Origin: Planctomycetota bacterium
Lineage (GTDB): Bacteria > Planctomycetota > Planctomycetia > Pirellulales > UBA1268
DNA length: 47,007 nt
Direction of reading: 5' to 3'
NCBI GenBank assembly: GCA_003669605.1
Contig: QWOP01000020.1
Location: forward strand, 1-47,007
Shown: positions 1 to 8,729 of the stretch, in pieces
Numbering within the stretch: the first letter of the stretch is position 1
How the letters are laid out: each line of letters starts with the position of its first letter
Translations under genes and position numbers: made by a program
The notes under the pieces: generated by a model
The model's database searches: none
Told to the model about the DNA's origin: nothing
The model's input: the letters and a program-made list of their open reading frames with translations, nothing else

Positions 1-2
1 AG

Positions 3-994
3 TTGCGGGACGAGAATAAGCGGTTGAAGACCGCGCTCAAGCGGGCTCACGCTGGAGCGAGAGATCCTTCCAATACGACGGCGTTCTTCGCGAGGGAGTC
101 GCCGTGAAGCACGCCTGGATCCGAGCCCATCGCAACATCGAGCCAGTCAAGGTCATGTGCCAAGTCCTCGACGTCTCGACGTCGGGCTACTACGAGGCTT
201 TTGGTAGGGCGCCCTAGCCCGAGAGCCGTGCGGTATCTGCGGATCCTCGACTCGGGTCTGCCGGGTCCATGCGTAGTCGCGTGAGATCGACGGCAGTCGG
301 AAGATCGCCAAATCGCACGATGAGCGACTCGGGCTCGAGGTCGCCTGTCGCACCACGGTCAGCGAGCAGCGTTAGGAATGAGGCCTGAAAAGCAAACAGC
401 GAATGCGATTCACAGACGACGACGACCGTTGTCGACCCTTCCCAGAAACCTGCCCTCAACTCAATCGATCGCGATTTCACAGCATCAGCGCTGAATCGAA
501 AATGGGTGGCCGACATCGCGTACCTGAGCACCGAGGAGGGATGGGTCTCCGCGCCCGTCGTTCTCGTTCTCTTCAGCCGCAAGGTCGTGGGCTGGTCGAT
601 CGGCGATTCGATCGCCACTGATCTTGTTGCCTGGGGCGCTCTCGCAGGCGATCGAGTCGCGGAGGCCGGTTGGCTCTCGGCTACTGCACCACAGCGACCG
701 GGGATGCCAGTACACAAGCGAAGCCTATCGAGGTCTGCTCGACTCGATGGGGATCGAGTGCTCGATGAGTCGGCCGGGGTCATGCCACGACAAGACGAGA
801 GCGGATCGATTCTTCTGGTCGCTTGAAGCTAAAATGGACCAATCACATCACCCTTGCCCACTCTCGAACAAGCCCAGAGGAGTGTCTTCGAGTCCATCGT
901 CACCTTTTCCAACTCGAAGCGAATCGACCAGGCGCTCGGATACCGTTCGCTCGATCTGTTTAAAGCCGAACACACCACGGCTGTTGCGGTATGA
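3..994 (+). pseudogene. IS3-family insertion sequence remnant (orfA tail + frameshifted orfB transposase)
   Basis: Decayed IS3-family transposase; no intact reading frame remains. The orfA tail (LRDENKRLKTALKRAH, leucine-zipper-like) stops at 105-107. orfB begins at GTG 104 in another frame with KHAWIRAHRNIEPVKVMCQV and ends early at a TAG near 216. Further orfB pieces follow in shifting frames: GSRKIAKSHDERLGLEVACR (about 292-351), the first catalytic Asp block WVADIAYLSTEEGW (about 505-546), the second Asp block LHHSDRGCQYTSEAYRGLLD (about 683-742), SMSRPGSCHDKTRADRFFWS (about 762-821), and a tail VFESIVTFSNSKRIDQALGY ending at TGA 992-994. Where the family has the catalytic Glu (typically ...ESFF), this copy reads ADRFF, so the DDE triad is also damaged. 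The element runs off the left edge. Family assignment is secure; element name and terminal repeats are not determined. Confidence 0.88.
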
Positions 995-1175
995 AGCCTC
1001 CCCGCAGGCCGGAGGGAGAGGTCCGTCTCAGGTTGCGGACCACGCACACACTTTGGTCATGAAAGCCCGTACCTGGCTGGGGAGGACGAAAGCCTGGGGG
1101 CGGTGGCAGGCTGGTGCTATGGTATCGGGTCAGGTAGCGGCAACAAGTCATTCTGGCGGTGGGGGGGAATGAGCG

Positions 1176-3605
1176 ATGGTGCGACGTGCGGACTCCCGGC
1201 GTGCCTGCACTTCCTTTTGCGTCTGCACTTCCTTTTGCGTCTGCACTTTCTGGCGCGTCTGCTCTCGAGGAACGGGCCTGTGGGCGGCTTGGGTATGGAT
1301 GTTGCTCGGCGTCGTCACGCACGCAGAAACGCTCCCGCCTGCCCCCTCCTTCGCCCGCGACGTGCTCCCTATCCTTTCATCGCAATGCTTGGCATGCCAC
1401 GGTTTTGATGCCGAAGCCCGGCAGGCGGGGCTGCGTCTGGACACCCCCGCAGGAGCGCAGTTGATTCTCGCCTCGGGCCATGCGGCCATCGTTCCCGGTG
1501 ACTCCGCTGCCAGTGAGCTGCTCCGCCGCGTCGGAAGCAGCGATCCAGCCGAGGTCATGCCGCCGCCGGAGACGGGAAAGACGCTCTCGCACCACCAGCG
1601 TCAACTGCTCGCCGACTGGATTGCCGCCGGTGCCCCCTACCAACCTCACTGGGCCTTTCAGGCTCCCGTCGACGTGCCGCATCCGGAAATGGCGGCGGGC
1701 GAACATCCCATTGACCGCTTCCTCGCGGCCCGGATGGCTGGCACAGGCCTTGAGCCGGCTGGCTTGGCAGCGCCGGAGACACTCCTCCGCCGAGTCAGCC
1801 TCGATCTGACAGGCTTGCCGCCGACCCTTCCCGAGATCGACGCCTTTCTGGCCGCGCAGGGAGTGGATGCGGAGGGAGCATGGCGCGAGGTGGTGGAGCG
1901 GTTGCTCGCGAGCCCCCACTACGGCGAACGGCAGGCGCGGTGGTGGCTCGACATGGCCCGTTACGCCGACAGCAATGGCTACTCGATTGATGCCCCCCGC
2001 GAGATCTGGCGGTGGCGCGATTGGGTCGTCGATGCCTTCAACCGCGATCTCGCCTTCGACCGCTTCACCGTCGAACAACTCGCCGGCGACCTCCTCCCCG
2101 AGGCGACAGAGAATCAGCGGATCGCCACCGGCTTCCATCGCAACACGCAGATCAATGAGGAAGGGGGGATCGATAAGGAACAGTTCCGCATCGATTCAGT
2201 ATTTGATCGGGTGGCCACCACCGGCACGGTGTGGCTGGGCCTCTCGATCGGCTGTGCCCAGTGCCACGACCACAAATTCGATCCCATCAGCCAGCGCGAC
2301 TATTACCGGCTGTTTGCCTTCTTCAATAACCAGGCTGAACCAAAACTCAAAGTCTCTGATCCAGGGGTCGATCAGCTGCAGCTCACCGCGGCCCGCGACG
2401 CAGCCCGCGAGGTCGTTCTTGCCTACGTCGAGGCCCGCGCCGAGGCGCTTGTCGCCTGGGAGGCCGGGCTCAACGACGACGCGCGAAAACTCCTCGATAC
2501 CGAACGCATGGCGGCCCTCGCCACGCCGGCAGCCCAGCGGACTCCCGACCAGCGGCGGATATTGTTTCATGCGGGCCTGGGGGCCAACGACCAGGAATTC
2601 CGCCGGCACAACGAGCGCTATCTCGATCTCCAGGGGAAGGTGATCGGCGGACCGACGACGCTTGTGCTGGAGGAACTGCCCGAGCCGCGGCGGACGACTA
2701 TTTTTGTGAAGGGGGATTTCACCCGTCCCGCCGAAGAGGTGTCGCCGGGCACGCCCCAGATTCTGCCGCCCCTGGAAGCCACGAATCCCCGTCCGAACCG
2801 GCTCGATCTCGCCCGGTGGATCGTGTCCCCAACCAATCCGCTCACTGCCCGGGTCCTCGTCAATCGGATCTGGCAACAACTTTTCGGCCAAGGGCTCGTC
2901 GAGACCGACGCCGACTTCGGCCTGATGGGATCTCTCCCGAGCCATCCAGAGCTTCTGGATTGGTTGGCCGGAGAGATCCAGCGGCAGGGATGGAGTCTGA
3001 AAAACTTCTATCGGATCGTCGTCACATCACGAGCCTACCGTCAGGACTCGCAGGAGACGCCGCGCCACGCCGAACTCGATCCCCTCAATAGACTGGTTTC
3101 GCGGCAGCGACGGCTGCGACTCGACGCGGAACTCGTCCGCGACGCGTTGCTGGTCGCCTCTGGAAAACTGGTGGCGACAATCGGCGGGGTACCAGTCCAT
3201 CCGCCAATCCCAGCCGGTGCCACCGCCGTCGGACAGGTGAAGCGGGACTGGCCGACGAGCACCGGCGATGACCGTTTCCGCCGCGGACTCTACACGTTTG
3301 TCTACCGTGCCTCGCCCAGCCCGAGTCTCTCGGTGTTCGATGCCCCCGATGGATACCAGTCGTGCACGCGGCGCAACCGCTCCAACACCCCGCTGCAGGC
3401 GCTGACGCTTTTGAACGACGCAGCGTTTGTGGAACTGGCCGGGGCACTTGCCGACGTCGTCCGCGCGCAAGGGGCCGCAGAGGCCTTTCGCCGTTGCACT
3501 GGCAGGCGTCCGGACGCCGAGGAGAGTGCCGTGCTTTCCGCGCTTCAACCGGCCGACTGTGCCAGGGTGCTGCTGAATCTCGATGAGACCGTGACTCGCG
3601 AGTGA
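1176..3605 (+). CDS. Planctomycete cytochrome C / DUF1549 / DUF1553 (PSD1) exported protein
   Basis: Multidomain exported protein of a family hugely expanded in planctomycetes. After a hydrophobic segment (about 34-50, a likely signal peptide) comes the PSCyt1 domain with haem-type motif CLACH at residues 71-75. The PSCyt2/DUF1549 domain spans about 150-370 and has a second motif, CAQCH, at 360-364 followed by DHKFDPISQRDYY. The PSD1/DUF1553 domain begins near 541 (NRLDLARWIVSPTNP) and runs to the C-terminus, including CTRRNRSNTPLQALTLLNDA. At 809 residues it is shorter than many family members. ATG 1176 follows a G-rich tract 8 bases upstream, but residues 11-30 come from an 18-bp tandem repeat and are Cys-rich, so translation may really start nearer the signal peptide. 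It overlaps the DUF1501 frame, the standard partner. Biochemical role is unproven; an oxidoreductase or polysaccharide-linked function has been suggested for the family. Confidence 0.93.
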   Translation: MVRRADSRRACTSFCVCTSFCVCTFWRVCSRGTGLWAAWVWMLLGVVTHAETLPPAPSFARDVLPILSSQCLACHGFDAEARQAGLRLDTPAGAQLILASGHAAIVPGDSAASELLRRVGSSDPAEVMPPPETGKTLSHHQRQLLADWIAAGAPYQPHWAFQAPVDVPHPEMAAGEHPIDRFLAARMAGTGLEPAGLAAPETLLRRVSLDLTGLPPTLPEIDAFLAAQGVDAEGAWREVVERLLASPHYGERQARWWLDMARYADSNGYSIDAPREIWRWRDWVVDAFNRDLAFDRFTVEQLAGDLLPEATENQRIATGFHRNTQINEEGGIDKEQFRIDSVFDRVATTGTVWLGLSIGCAQCHDHKFDPISQRDYYRLFAFFNNQAEPKLKVSDPGVDQLQLTAARDAAREVVLAYVEARAEALVAWEAGLNDDARKLLDTERMAALATPAAQRTPDQRRILFHAGLGANDQEFRRHNERYLDLQGKVIGGPTTLVLEELPEPRRTTIFVKGDFTRPAEEVSPGTPQILPPLEATNPRPNRLDLARWIVSPTNPLTARVLVNRIWQQLFGQGLVETDADFGLMGSLPSHPELLDWLAGEIQRQGWSLKNFYRIVVTSRAYRQDSQETPRHAELDPLNRLVSRQRRLRLDAELVRDALLVASGKLVATIGGVPVHPPIPAGATAVGQVKRDWPTSTGDDRFRRGLYTFVYRASPSPSLSVFDAPDGYQSCTRRNRSNTPLQALTLLNDAAFVELAGALADVVRAQGAAEAFRRCTGRRPDAEESAVLSALQPADCARVLLNLDETVTRE
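1206..1259 (+). repeat. 18-bp tandem repeat, three copies, in the 5' end of the PSD1 gene
   Basis: Unit TGCACTTCCTTTTGCGTC is perfect at 1206-1223 and 1224-1241; a third copy, 1242-1259, is degenerate. Read in the PSD1 frame it encodes a repeated CTSFCV hexapeptide just before the putative signal peptide. Confidence 0.85.
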
Positions 3606-3625
3606 CTTCCGACAGGATGGCGACC

Positions 3626-5089
3626 ATGCGCAACGGCGAACCCGATCTCCTCCTCCGCGATCAGACACGGCGTCACTTTTTCGGTGGCTGCGGTGTCGGC
3701 GTGGGGGCGATAGCGCTTCGCTCCCTCCTCGAGTCGGAAGGCCGCGGCGCGGCATCGGCGACTGACGTTTCGTCGTTCCGCGGGCTAACCGGGCTCCCGC
3801 ACTTCGCCCCCCGGGCGAAACGGGTGATCCATCTGTTTATGGCGGGGGGACCATCGCAGCTCGATCTTTTCGATTACAAGCCAGAACTCACGCGCCGCAA
3901 CGGCCAGCCGATCCCCCCGAGTTTTCTCCAGGGGAAGCGGTTCGCCTTCATGAACGAGAGCCATCGCACCGACCTCCTGGCGTCGAAGCGGTTGTTTCGG
4001 CAAGTGGGGCCATCCGGGGCTTGGATCAGCGACCTCCTCCCCCACACCGCCGGTATCACCGATCGGTTGTGCATCCTCCGCGGCTGCTCGAGCGATCTGT
4101 TCAATCACGCACCGGCCAAACTCTTCATGAACACCGGCACCGGCCGGTTCGGTCATGCCTCTGTGGGGTCGTGGGTGACCTACGGCCTGGGGAGCGAGAG
4201 CGCCGACCTGCCGGGGTTTGTCGTCCTGCAAAGTGGTCCGCGCGGTCCTCGTGGCGGAGCGGTTTTGTGGGGCAGCGGGATGCTGCCGAGTGCCTATGCC
4301 GGCGTACCGTTGCGGAACAGCGGCGAGCCGATCCTCAATCTGTCGAGCCCGGAGGGGGTGGATGAGACGCGGCAGCGCGGGGTGGTGGATGCCGTCCGCC
4401 GGCTCAACCAGCAAAGGCTCGAGGCCACCGGCGACGGCGAGATCGCCACGCGGATCGCCGCCTACGAGATGGCCTTTCGGATGCAGCACAGTGCGCCTGA
4501 CTTGGTCGACTTCAGGGGCGAGTCGGCCGAGACACTCGCCCTCTACGGAGTCGCCGATCCGCGTGAGTCGACCTACGCGCGGAACTGCCTGCTTGCCCGC
4601 CGGCTCGTCGAACGTGGCGTCCGCTACGTGCAGCTGTGGCACACCAACTGGGACCATCACGGCGGACCGAGTGAGAATCTCGAGAAGCACCTCCCGGAAG
4701 TCTGCGGGCAGGTCGATCGGGCGACGGCTGCGCTGGTTGTCGATCTTGCCCGCCGGGGGCTTCTCGATGACACGATTGTCGTCTTCGGGGGTGAGTTCGG
4801 CCGGACGCCAATGGGAGAGAAGCGGGAGTCGACGGGACGCAATCATCACATCGACGCTTTTACGATGTGGTTTGCCGGTGGCGGCTTCCGCCAGGGCTGC
4901 GTCCATGGCACGACCGATGATTTTGGGTTTGCCGCGGTGGAGGGGGGCGTGCATGTCCGCGACATCCACGCCACGCTTCTCCATTGTCTCGGCATCGATC
5001 ACGAGCGGCTTTCGATTCGCTTCCAAGGACTTGATGAGCGCCTGACGGGCGTGAAGCCGGCACGCGTCATCCGCGAGGTGCTCGCCTGA
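3626..5089 (+). CDS. DUF1501 domain-containing exported protein
   Basis: DUF1501 (PF07394) protein, a relative of the alkaline phosphatase/sulfatase fold that planctomycetes pair with PSD1 proteins. The N-terminus carries a twin-arginine-like signal (RDQTRRHFFGG, Arg 15-16 from this start) and a hydrophobic stretch, so Tat export is likely. Typical blocks are HLFMAGGPSQLDLFDYKPEL, FMNTGTGRFGHASVGSWVTY, YVQLWHTNWDHHGG, and near the end VVFGGEFGRTPMGEKRESTG plus GRNHHIDAFTMWFAGGG. ATG 3626 is preferred because AGGA (3614-3617) lies 8 bases upstream. GTG 3602 and ATG 3617 are possible in-frame alternatives, and the former would overlap the PSD1 stop. Co-transcription with PSD1 is near certain. 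Biochemical activity of this family is unknown. Confidence 0.93.
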   Translation: MRNGEPDLLLRDQTRRHFFGGCGVGVGAIALRSLLESEGRGAASATDVSSFRGLTGLPHFAPRAKRVIHLFMAGGPSQLDLFDYKPELTRRNGQPIPPSFLQGKRFAFMNESHRTDLLASKRLFRQVGPSGAWISDLLPHTAGITDRLCILRGCSSDLFNHAPAKLFMNTGTGRFGHASVGSWVTYGLGSESADLPGFVVLQSGPRGPRGGAVLWGSGMLPSAYAGVPLRNSGEPILNLSSPEGVDETRQRGVVDAVRRLNQQRLEATGDGEIATRIAAYEMAFRMQHSAPDLVDFRGESAETLALYGVADPRESTYARNCLLARRLVERGVRYVQLWHTNWDHHGGPSENLEKHLPEVCGQVDRATAALVVDLARRGLLDDTIVVFGGEFGRTPMGEKRESTGRNHHIDAFTMWFAGGGFRQGCVHGTTDDFGFAAVEGGVHVRDIHATLLHCLGIDHERLSIRFQGLDERLTGVKPARVIREVLA

Positions 5090-5112
5090 TCGTGGTGGAG
5101 CGGCCCGCCGCG

Positions 5113-5658
5113 TCAGTCGAGGAACCGGGCCCGCAGTTGGGGCGTGGGGATGCGGCAGGCGTCGGTCCGCCCGAACCAGCGGTAGCGATTGCGGGCGACG
5201 AGTTTGTAGATCGCGTCGCGGAGAAACCGCGGCACGATGAAGCCGACTCGCGCAAGCGGCCAGAGTCCCGAGAGATATCTCGTCGTCGCCAGCGCCGCAT
5301 CAGACCGGAGACGCACCCGGTCCCCTTCGATCAAGACCATCGTGTCGGGCACCTCGGGCATCGGGAGGCCATGCTCGGCGAGAAGTGTCCGGCCGGCTTT
5401 CGACTGGAGGGAGGCGAATCTCAGCCGGCCCCGCGGGTCGCGATCGATGAGAAAGTTGACGACGCCGCTGCAGAAATTGCAGTGGCCGTCGAAGAGGACG
5501 ACGGCGGAAGTCTCGGCTTTCCCATGGAGAGGGGCCGGCCGAGGAAGTCCGTCGGGGCAGGAGGCCAGCGGGGGGGGAGTGTGTGTGCCCATGGTGGACG
5601 TGCGTCGGCTGGCTGTCCCGGCGGGGATCTCCCGGCGCCGAGCCGCTTTTTGAATCAT
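5113..5658 (-). CDS. DCC-family thiol-disulfide oxidoreductase (DUF393)
   Basis: Small protein of the DCC/DUF393 family, named after its Asp-Cys-Cys motif. Here VVLFDGHCNFCSGVVNFLI supplies the DGxCxxC signature of a thioredoxin-like redox centre. It is followed by conserved LRFASLQSKAGRTLLAEHGL, DTMVLIEGDRVRLRSDAAL and the C-terminal block DAIYKLVARNRYRWFGRTDAC. The conserved domain starts about 50 residues after the first ATG, so ATG 5592 (MGTHTPPP) is an equally plausible start; neither has a clear Shine-Dalgarno sequence. It is convergent with the DUF1501 gene (23-base gap). Molecular function of the family is undetermined; disulfide chemistry is inferred from the CxxC. Confidence 0.88.
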   Translation of the reverse strand: MIQKAARRREIPAGTASRRTSTMGTHTPPPLASCPDGLPRPAPLHGKAETSAVVLFDGHCNFCSGVVNFLIDRDPRGRLRFASLQSKAGRTLLAEHGLPMPEVPDTMVLIEGDRVRLRSDAALATTRYLSGLWPLARVGFIVPRFLRDAIYKLVARNRYRWFGRTDACRIPTPQLRARFLD

Positions 5659-5680
5659 GGAATGAAGTCAATCATGGAAT
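5653..5680. repeat. 11-bp direct repeat pair between divergent genes
   Basis: AATCATGGAAT occurs at 5653-5663 and again at 5670-5680, a 17-base offset. It covers the 5' end of the longest DCC-family reading frame (minus strand) and lies in the 201-base gap before the flavodoxin-like gene. It could be a paired regulator site or chance. The rest of the 5659-5859 gap shows nothing else I can support. Confidence 0.35.
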
Positions 5681-5859
5681 CATAGGTCAGCCGGGAGAGC
5701 CATGGAGGGTGGGCTTCGAGCGATTGTCGGGGATATGCCGGCGGTCACCTCGCTGCTGCGACCGGGAAGCCTGATCTGGGGGAGGAGCCGCTTCGCCGGC
5801 GGTCTGCCGCTGCGGGGCGGTAGACTTCGGCTTCGTCAACAGCCCCGCCATGAATTTGG

Positions 5860-6462
5860 ATGGAACGCTTCATGCCCGATCCGATGCCGGTAAAGATCCT
5901 TGTTCTCTATGACTCCAAGACCGGTAACGTCGAGGCCATGGCCCGGCTCGTCGCCGCCGGCGCCGCTGCCATCGCCGGCACCGAGGTCCGCCTCCGGAAG
6001 ATCGAGGGACCGCCGGAGATCAAAGCCACTGCCGACGACGTGGTGTGGTGCGACGGGATCGCCGTCGGCACCCCGACAAACATGGGGATCCTCTCCTGGA
6101 AGATGAAACGCTTCTGGGACGAGGAGATGCTGTCCCACTGGATGAAGATTGACGGCCGGATTGGCTGCGCGTTCAGCTCCGCGGGCGGATGGGGAGGTGG
6201 CATGGAATTGGCCTGCCAGAGTGTCACCAGCGTGCTGTTGAATTTCGGCTTCCTCGTCTTCGGCGTCACCGACTACACCGGGCGCGACCTGACGCTCCAT
6301 TACGGCGCCGTCTCCGCCAAGGCCCCGGTCGATCAGCAGGGACAGGCCGCCTGCCATCTCCTCGGACAACGTTTGGCAGAGTGGACCGCAACGCTCGTCC
6401 ATCGCCGGGTTGAGGAGCACCCCGGCGGCAAACTCGCCACCCGCATGCCGCCCCACGGCTGA
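5860..6462 (+). CDS. Flavodoxin-like / WrbA-type NAD(P)H:quinone oxidoreductase family protein
   Basis: Flavodoxin-fold protein of about 200 residues. The N-terminal FMN phosphate-binding loop is VLYDSKTGNVEAMARLVAAG (family pattern YxSxTGNxxxMA). Mid-protein DGIAVGTPTNMGILSWKMKR matches the WrbA-type GTPTxxGxxSxxMKxF block, and CAFSSAGGWGGGMELAC matches the AFxSxGxxxGGxE region. These point to an FMN-binding quinone reductase or related flavodoxin. It is shorter and more diverged than classical WrbA, so I give no gene symbol. ATG codons at 5872 and 5884 are alternative starts, the last immediately before the conserved PVKILVLYDS. The gene stands alone, 180 bases before the moxR operon, with an inverted repeat in between. 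Confidence 0.87.
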   Translation: MERFMPDPMPVKILVLYDSKTGNVEAMARLVAAGAAAIAGTEVRLRKIEGPPEIKATADDVVWCDGIAVGTPTNMGILSWKMKRFWDEEMLSHWMKIDGRIGCAFSSAGGWGGGMELACQSVTSVLLNFGFLVFGVTDYTGRDLTLHYGAVSAKAPVDQQGQAACHLLGQRLAEWTATLVHRRVEEHPGGKLATRMPPHG

Positions 6463-6506
6463 ATCGCTTCTTACTTTTCCGAGGGGGGCGTAGGGAGTGC
6501 TCTCGC

Positions 6507-6558
6507 CCCCCTGCAGACAGGCCTGCTGTCGGGTATCATCTGTCGGTCCTGCAGGGGG
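6507..6558. promoter_or_regulatory. 10-bp perfect inverted repeat upstream of the moxR operon
   Basis: CCCCCTGCAG (6507-6516) pairs exactly with CTGCAGGGGG (6549-6558) across a 32-base loop. The loop contains TGTCGG twice (6527-6532 and 6541-6546). There is no T-run after the 3' arm, so a classical intrinsic terminator is unlikely. It may be an operator or an mRNA structure in the leader of the operon, or may end the flavodoxin-like transcript. Confidence 0.5.
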
Positions 6559-6642
6559 TGACTTGGATAGCGGAGCCGCTCCTCGAAGCAGGGAACGGTA
6601 GCCCACAGACCCCGTATTCAGCAGCCGTGAGGAGTCTTCAGC

Positions 6643-7689
<1,047 letters not shown>

Positions 7690-7706
7690 CCATCCGGGAA
7701 CCAGCC

Positions 7707-8666
7707 ATGCCACCTCCTCCTCCCAATCCCGTGCCAGTTGGTCCCTCTCCAGCCGGAGCAGCAGTATCGGCCGCCGCGCAGCGTCTTCTCGATCCGGCAG
7801 GAATGGCGCTGGTCGAACGGATGGAGTTGGTGGCCCGCACCGCCGTCGAGGGAATGTTGTCGGGGCTCCACCCGAGCCCGTTCTTCGGCTCAAGCGTCGA
7901 GTACGCCGATCACCGCCCCTACACGCCATCCGACGAGATCCGTTCAATCGACTGGAAACTCGTTGCCAAGACCGACAAGTATTACGTCAAGCTCTTTGAG
8001 GAGCAGACCAACACCCGGATCACGGTGATCCTCGACACCAGCCGCTCGATGCAGTTTTCCGGGGCCGGTGGGATCACAAAACTCGACTACGGCCGCTACC
8101 TGGCCGCGGCCCTGTGCCACTTGGCACTCAAGCAGAACGACGCCGCCGGCGTGGCGACGTTCGACGGTGAGGTGCGGTCCTATATTCCCGCCCGTTCGCT
8201 GGCCAACCACTTTCGCCACATTCTCACGGCGCTTGCCCAGGCCGAGCCCGGGGACGACACCCGCATCTCCGGAGTCCTGCAATCGCTCGCCGGCCGGATC
8301 CCGCGTCGCGGGATCGTGGTGCTGATCAGTGATCTCCTCGACGACGCCGCTGGAATTGCCACGGGGCTGTCGCTCCTCAAGCACCGCCGTCACGACCTGC
8401 TGGTGTTCCACGTCGTCGATCCGGCGGAGCGGGATTTCCCCTGGACGAAGGTCACCCGCTTTAAGGACATCGAAGGCCAAGGGCGGGTGGTCACCAACCC
8501 ACGCACCGTTCGGGCTGCCTATATGGAACGATTCGAGAAGTTTCTCGGTGGTGTCCGGGCGGCCTGTCTCGAGCGATCGATCGGCTACGAACTCGCGCTC
8601 ACCGACCATCCCTACGCGGAGATGCTTTCCGCGTACCTTGCCAGGCGTGCCCGTCAGACCGGCTAG
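7707..8666 (+). CDS. DUF58 domain-containing protein with vWA fold
   Basis: DUF58 protein, the standard genetic neighbour of MoxR ATPases. The signature YTPSDEIRSIDW (72-83; family YxPGDDxRxIDW) is followed by KTDKYYVKLFEEQTNT and a metal-binding vWA MIDAS motif DTSRS (110-114). The remainder (DAAGVATFDGEVRSYIPARS, RGIVVLISDLLDD) continues the vWA Rossmann fold, so it probably binds a divalent metal and interacts with MoxR or substrate. A Pro-rich leader precedes the domain. The frame is open upstream into moxR, but ATG 7707 is chosen because the upstream part overlaps conserved MoxR sequence and all homology lies after it. No transmembrane segment is evident, which fits a cytoplasmic adaptor. 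Confidence 0.93.
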   Translation: MPPPPPNPVPVGPSPAGAAVSAAAQRLLDPAGMALVERMELVARTAVEGMLSGLHPSPFFGSSVEYADHRPYTPSDEIRSIDWKLVAKTDKYYVKLFEEQTNTRITVILDTSRSMQFSGAGGITKLDYGRYLAAALCHLALKQNDAAGVATFDGEVRSYIPARSLANHFRHILTALAQAEPGDDTRISGVLQSLAGRIPRRGIVVLISDLLDDAAGIATGLSLLKHRRHDLLVFHVVDPAERDFPWTKVTRFKDIEGQGRVVTNPRTVRAAYMERFEKFLGGVRAACLERSIGYELALTDHPYAEMLSAYLARRARQTG

Positions 8667-8729
8667 CCAGCCACTTCATACCTCGTCAGAGACCCTGCCA
8701 GGCAACACCCTTGCTGCGGGACGACACCC

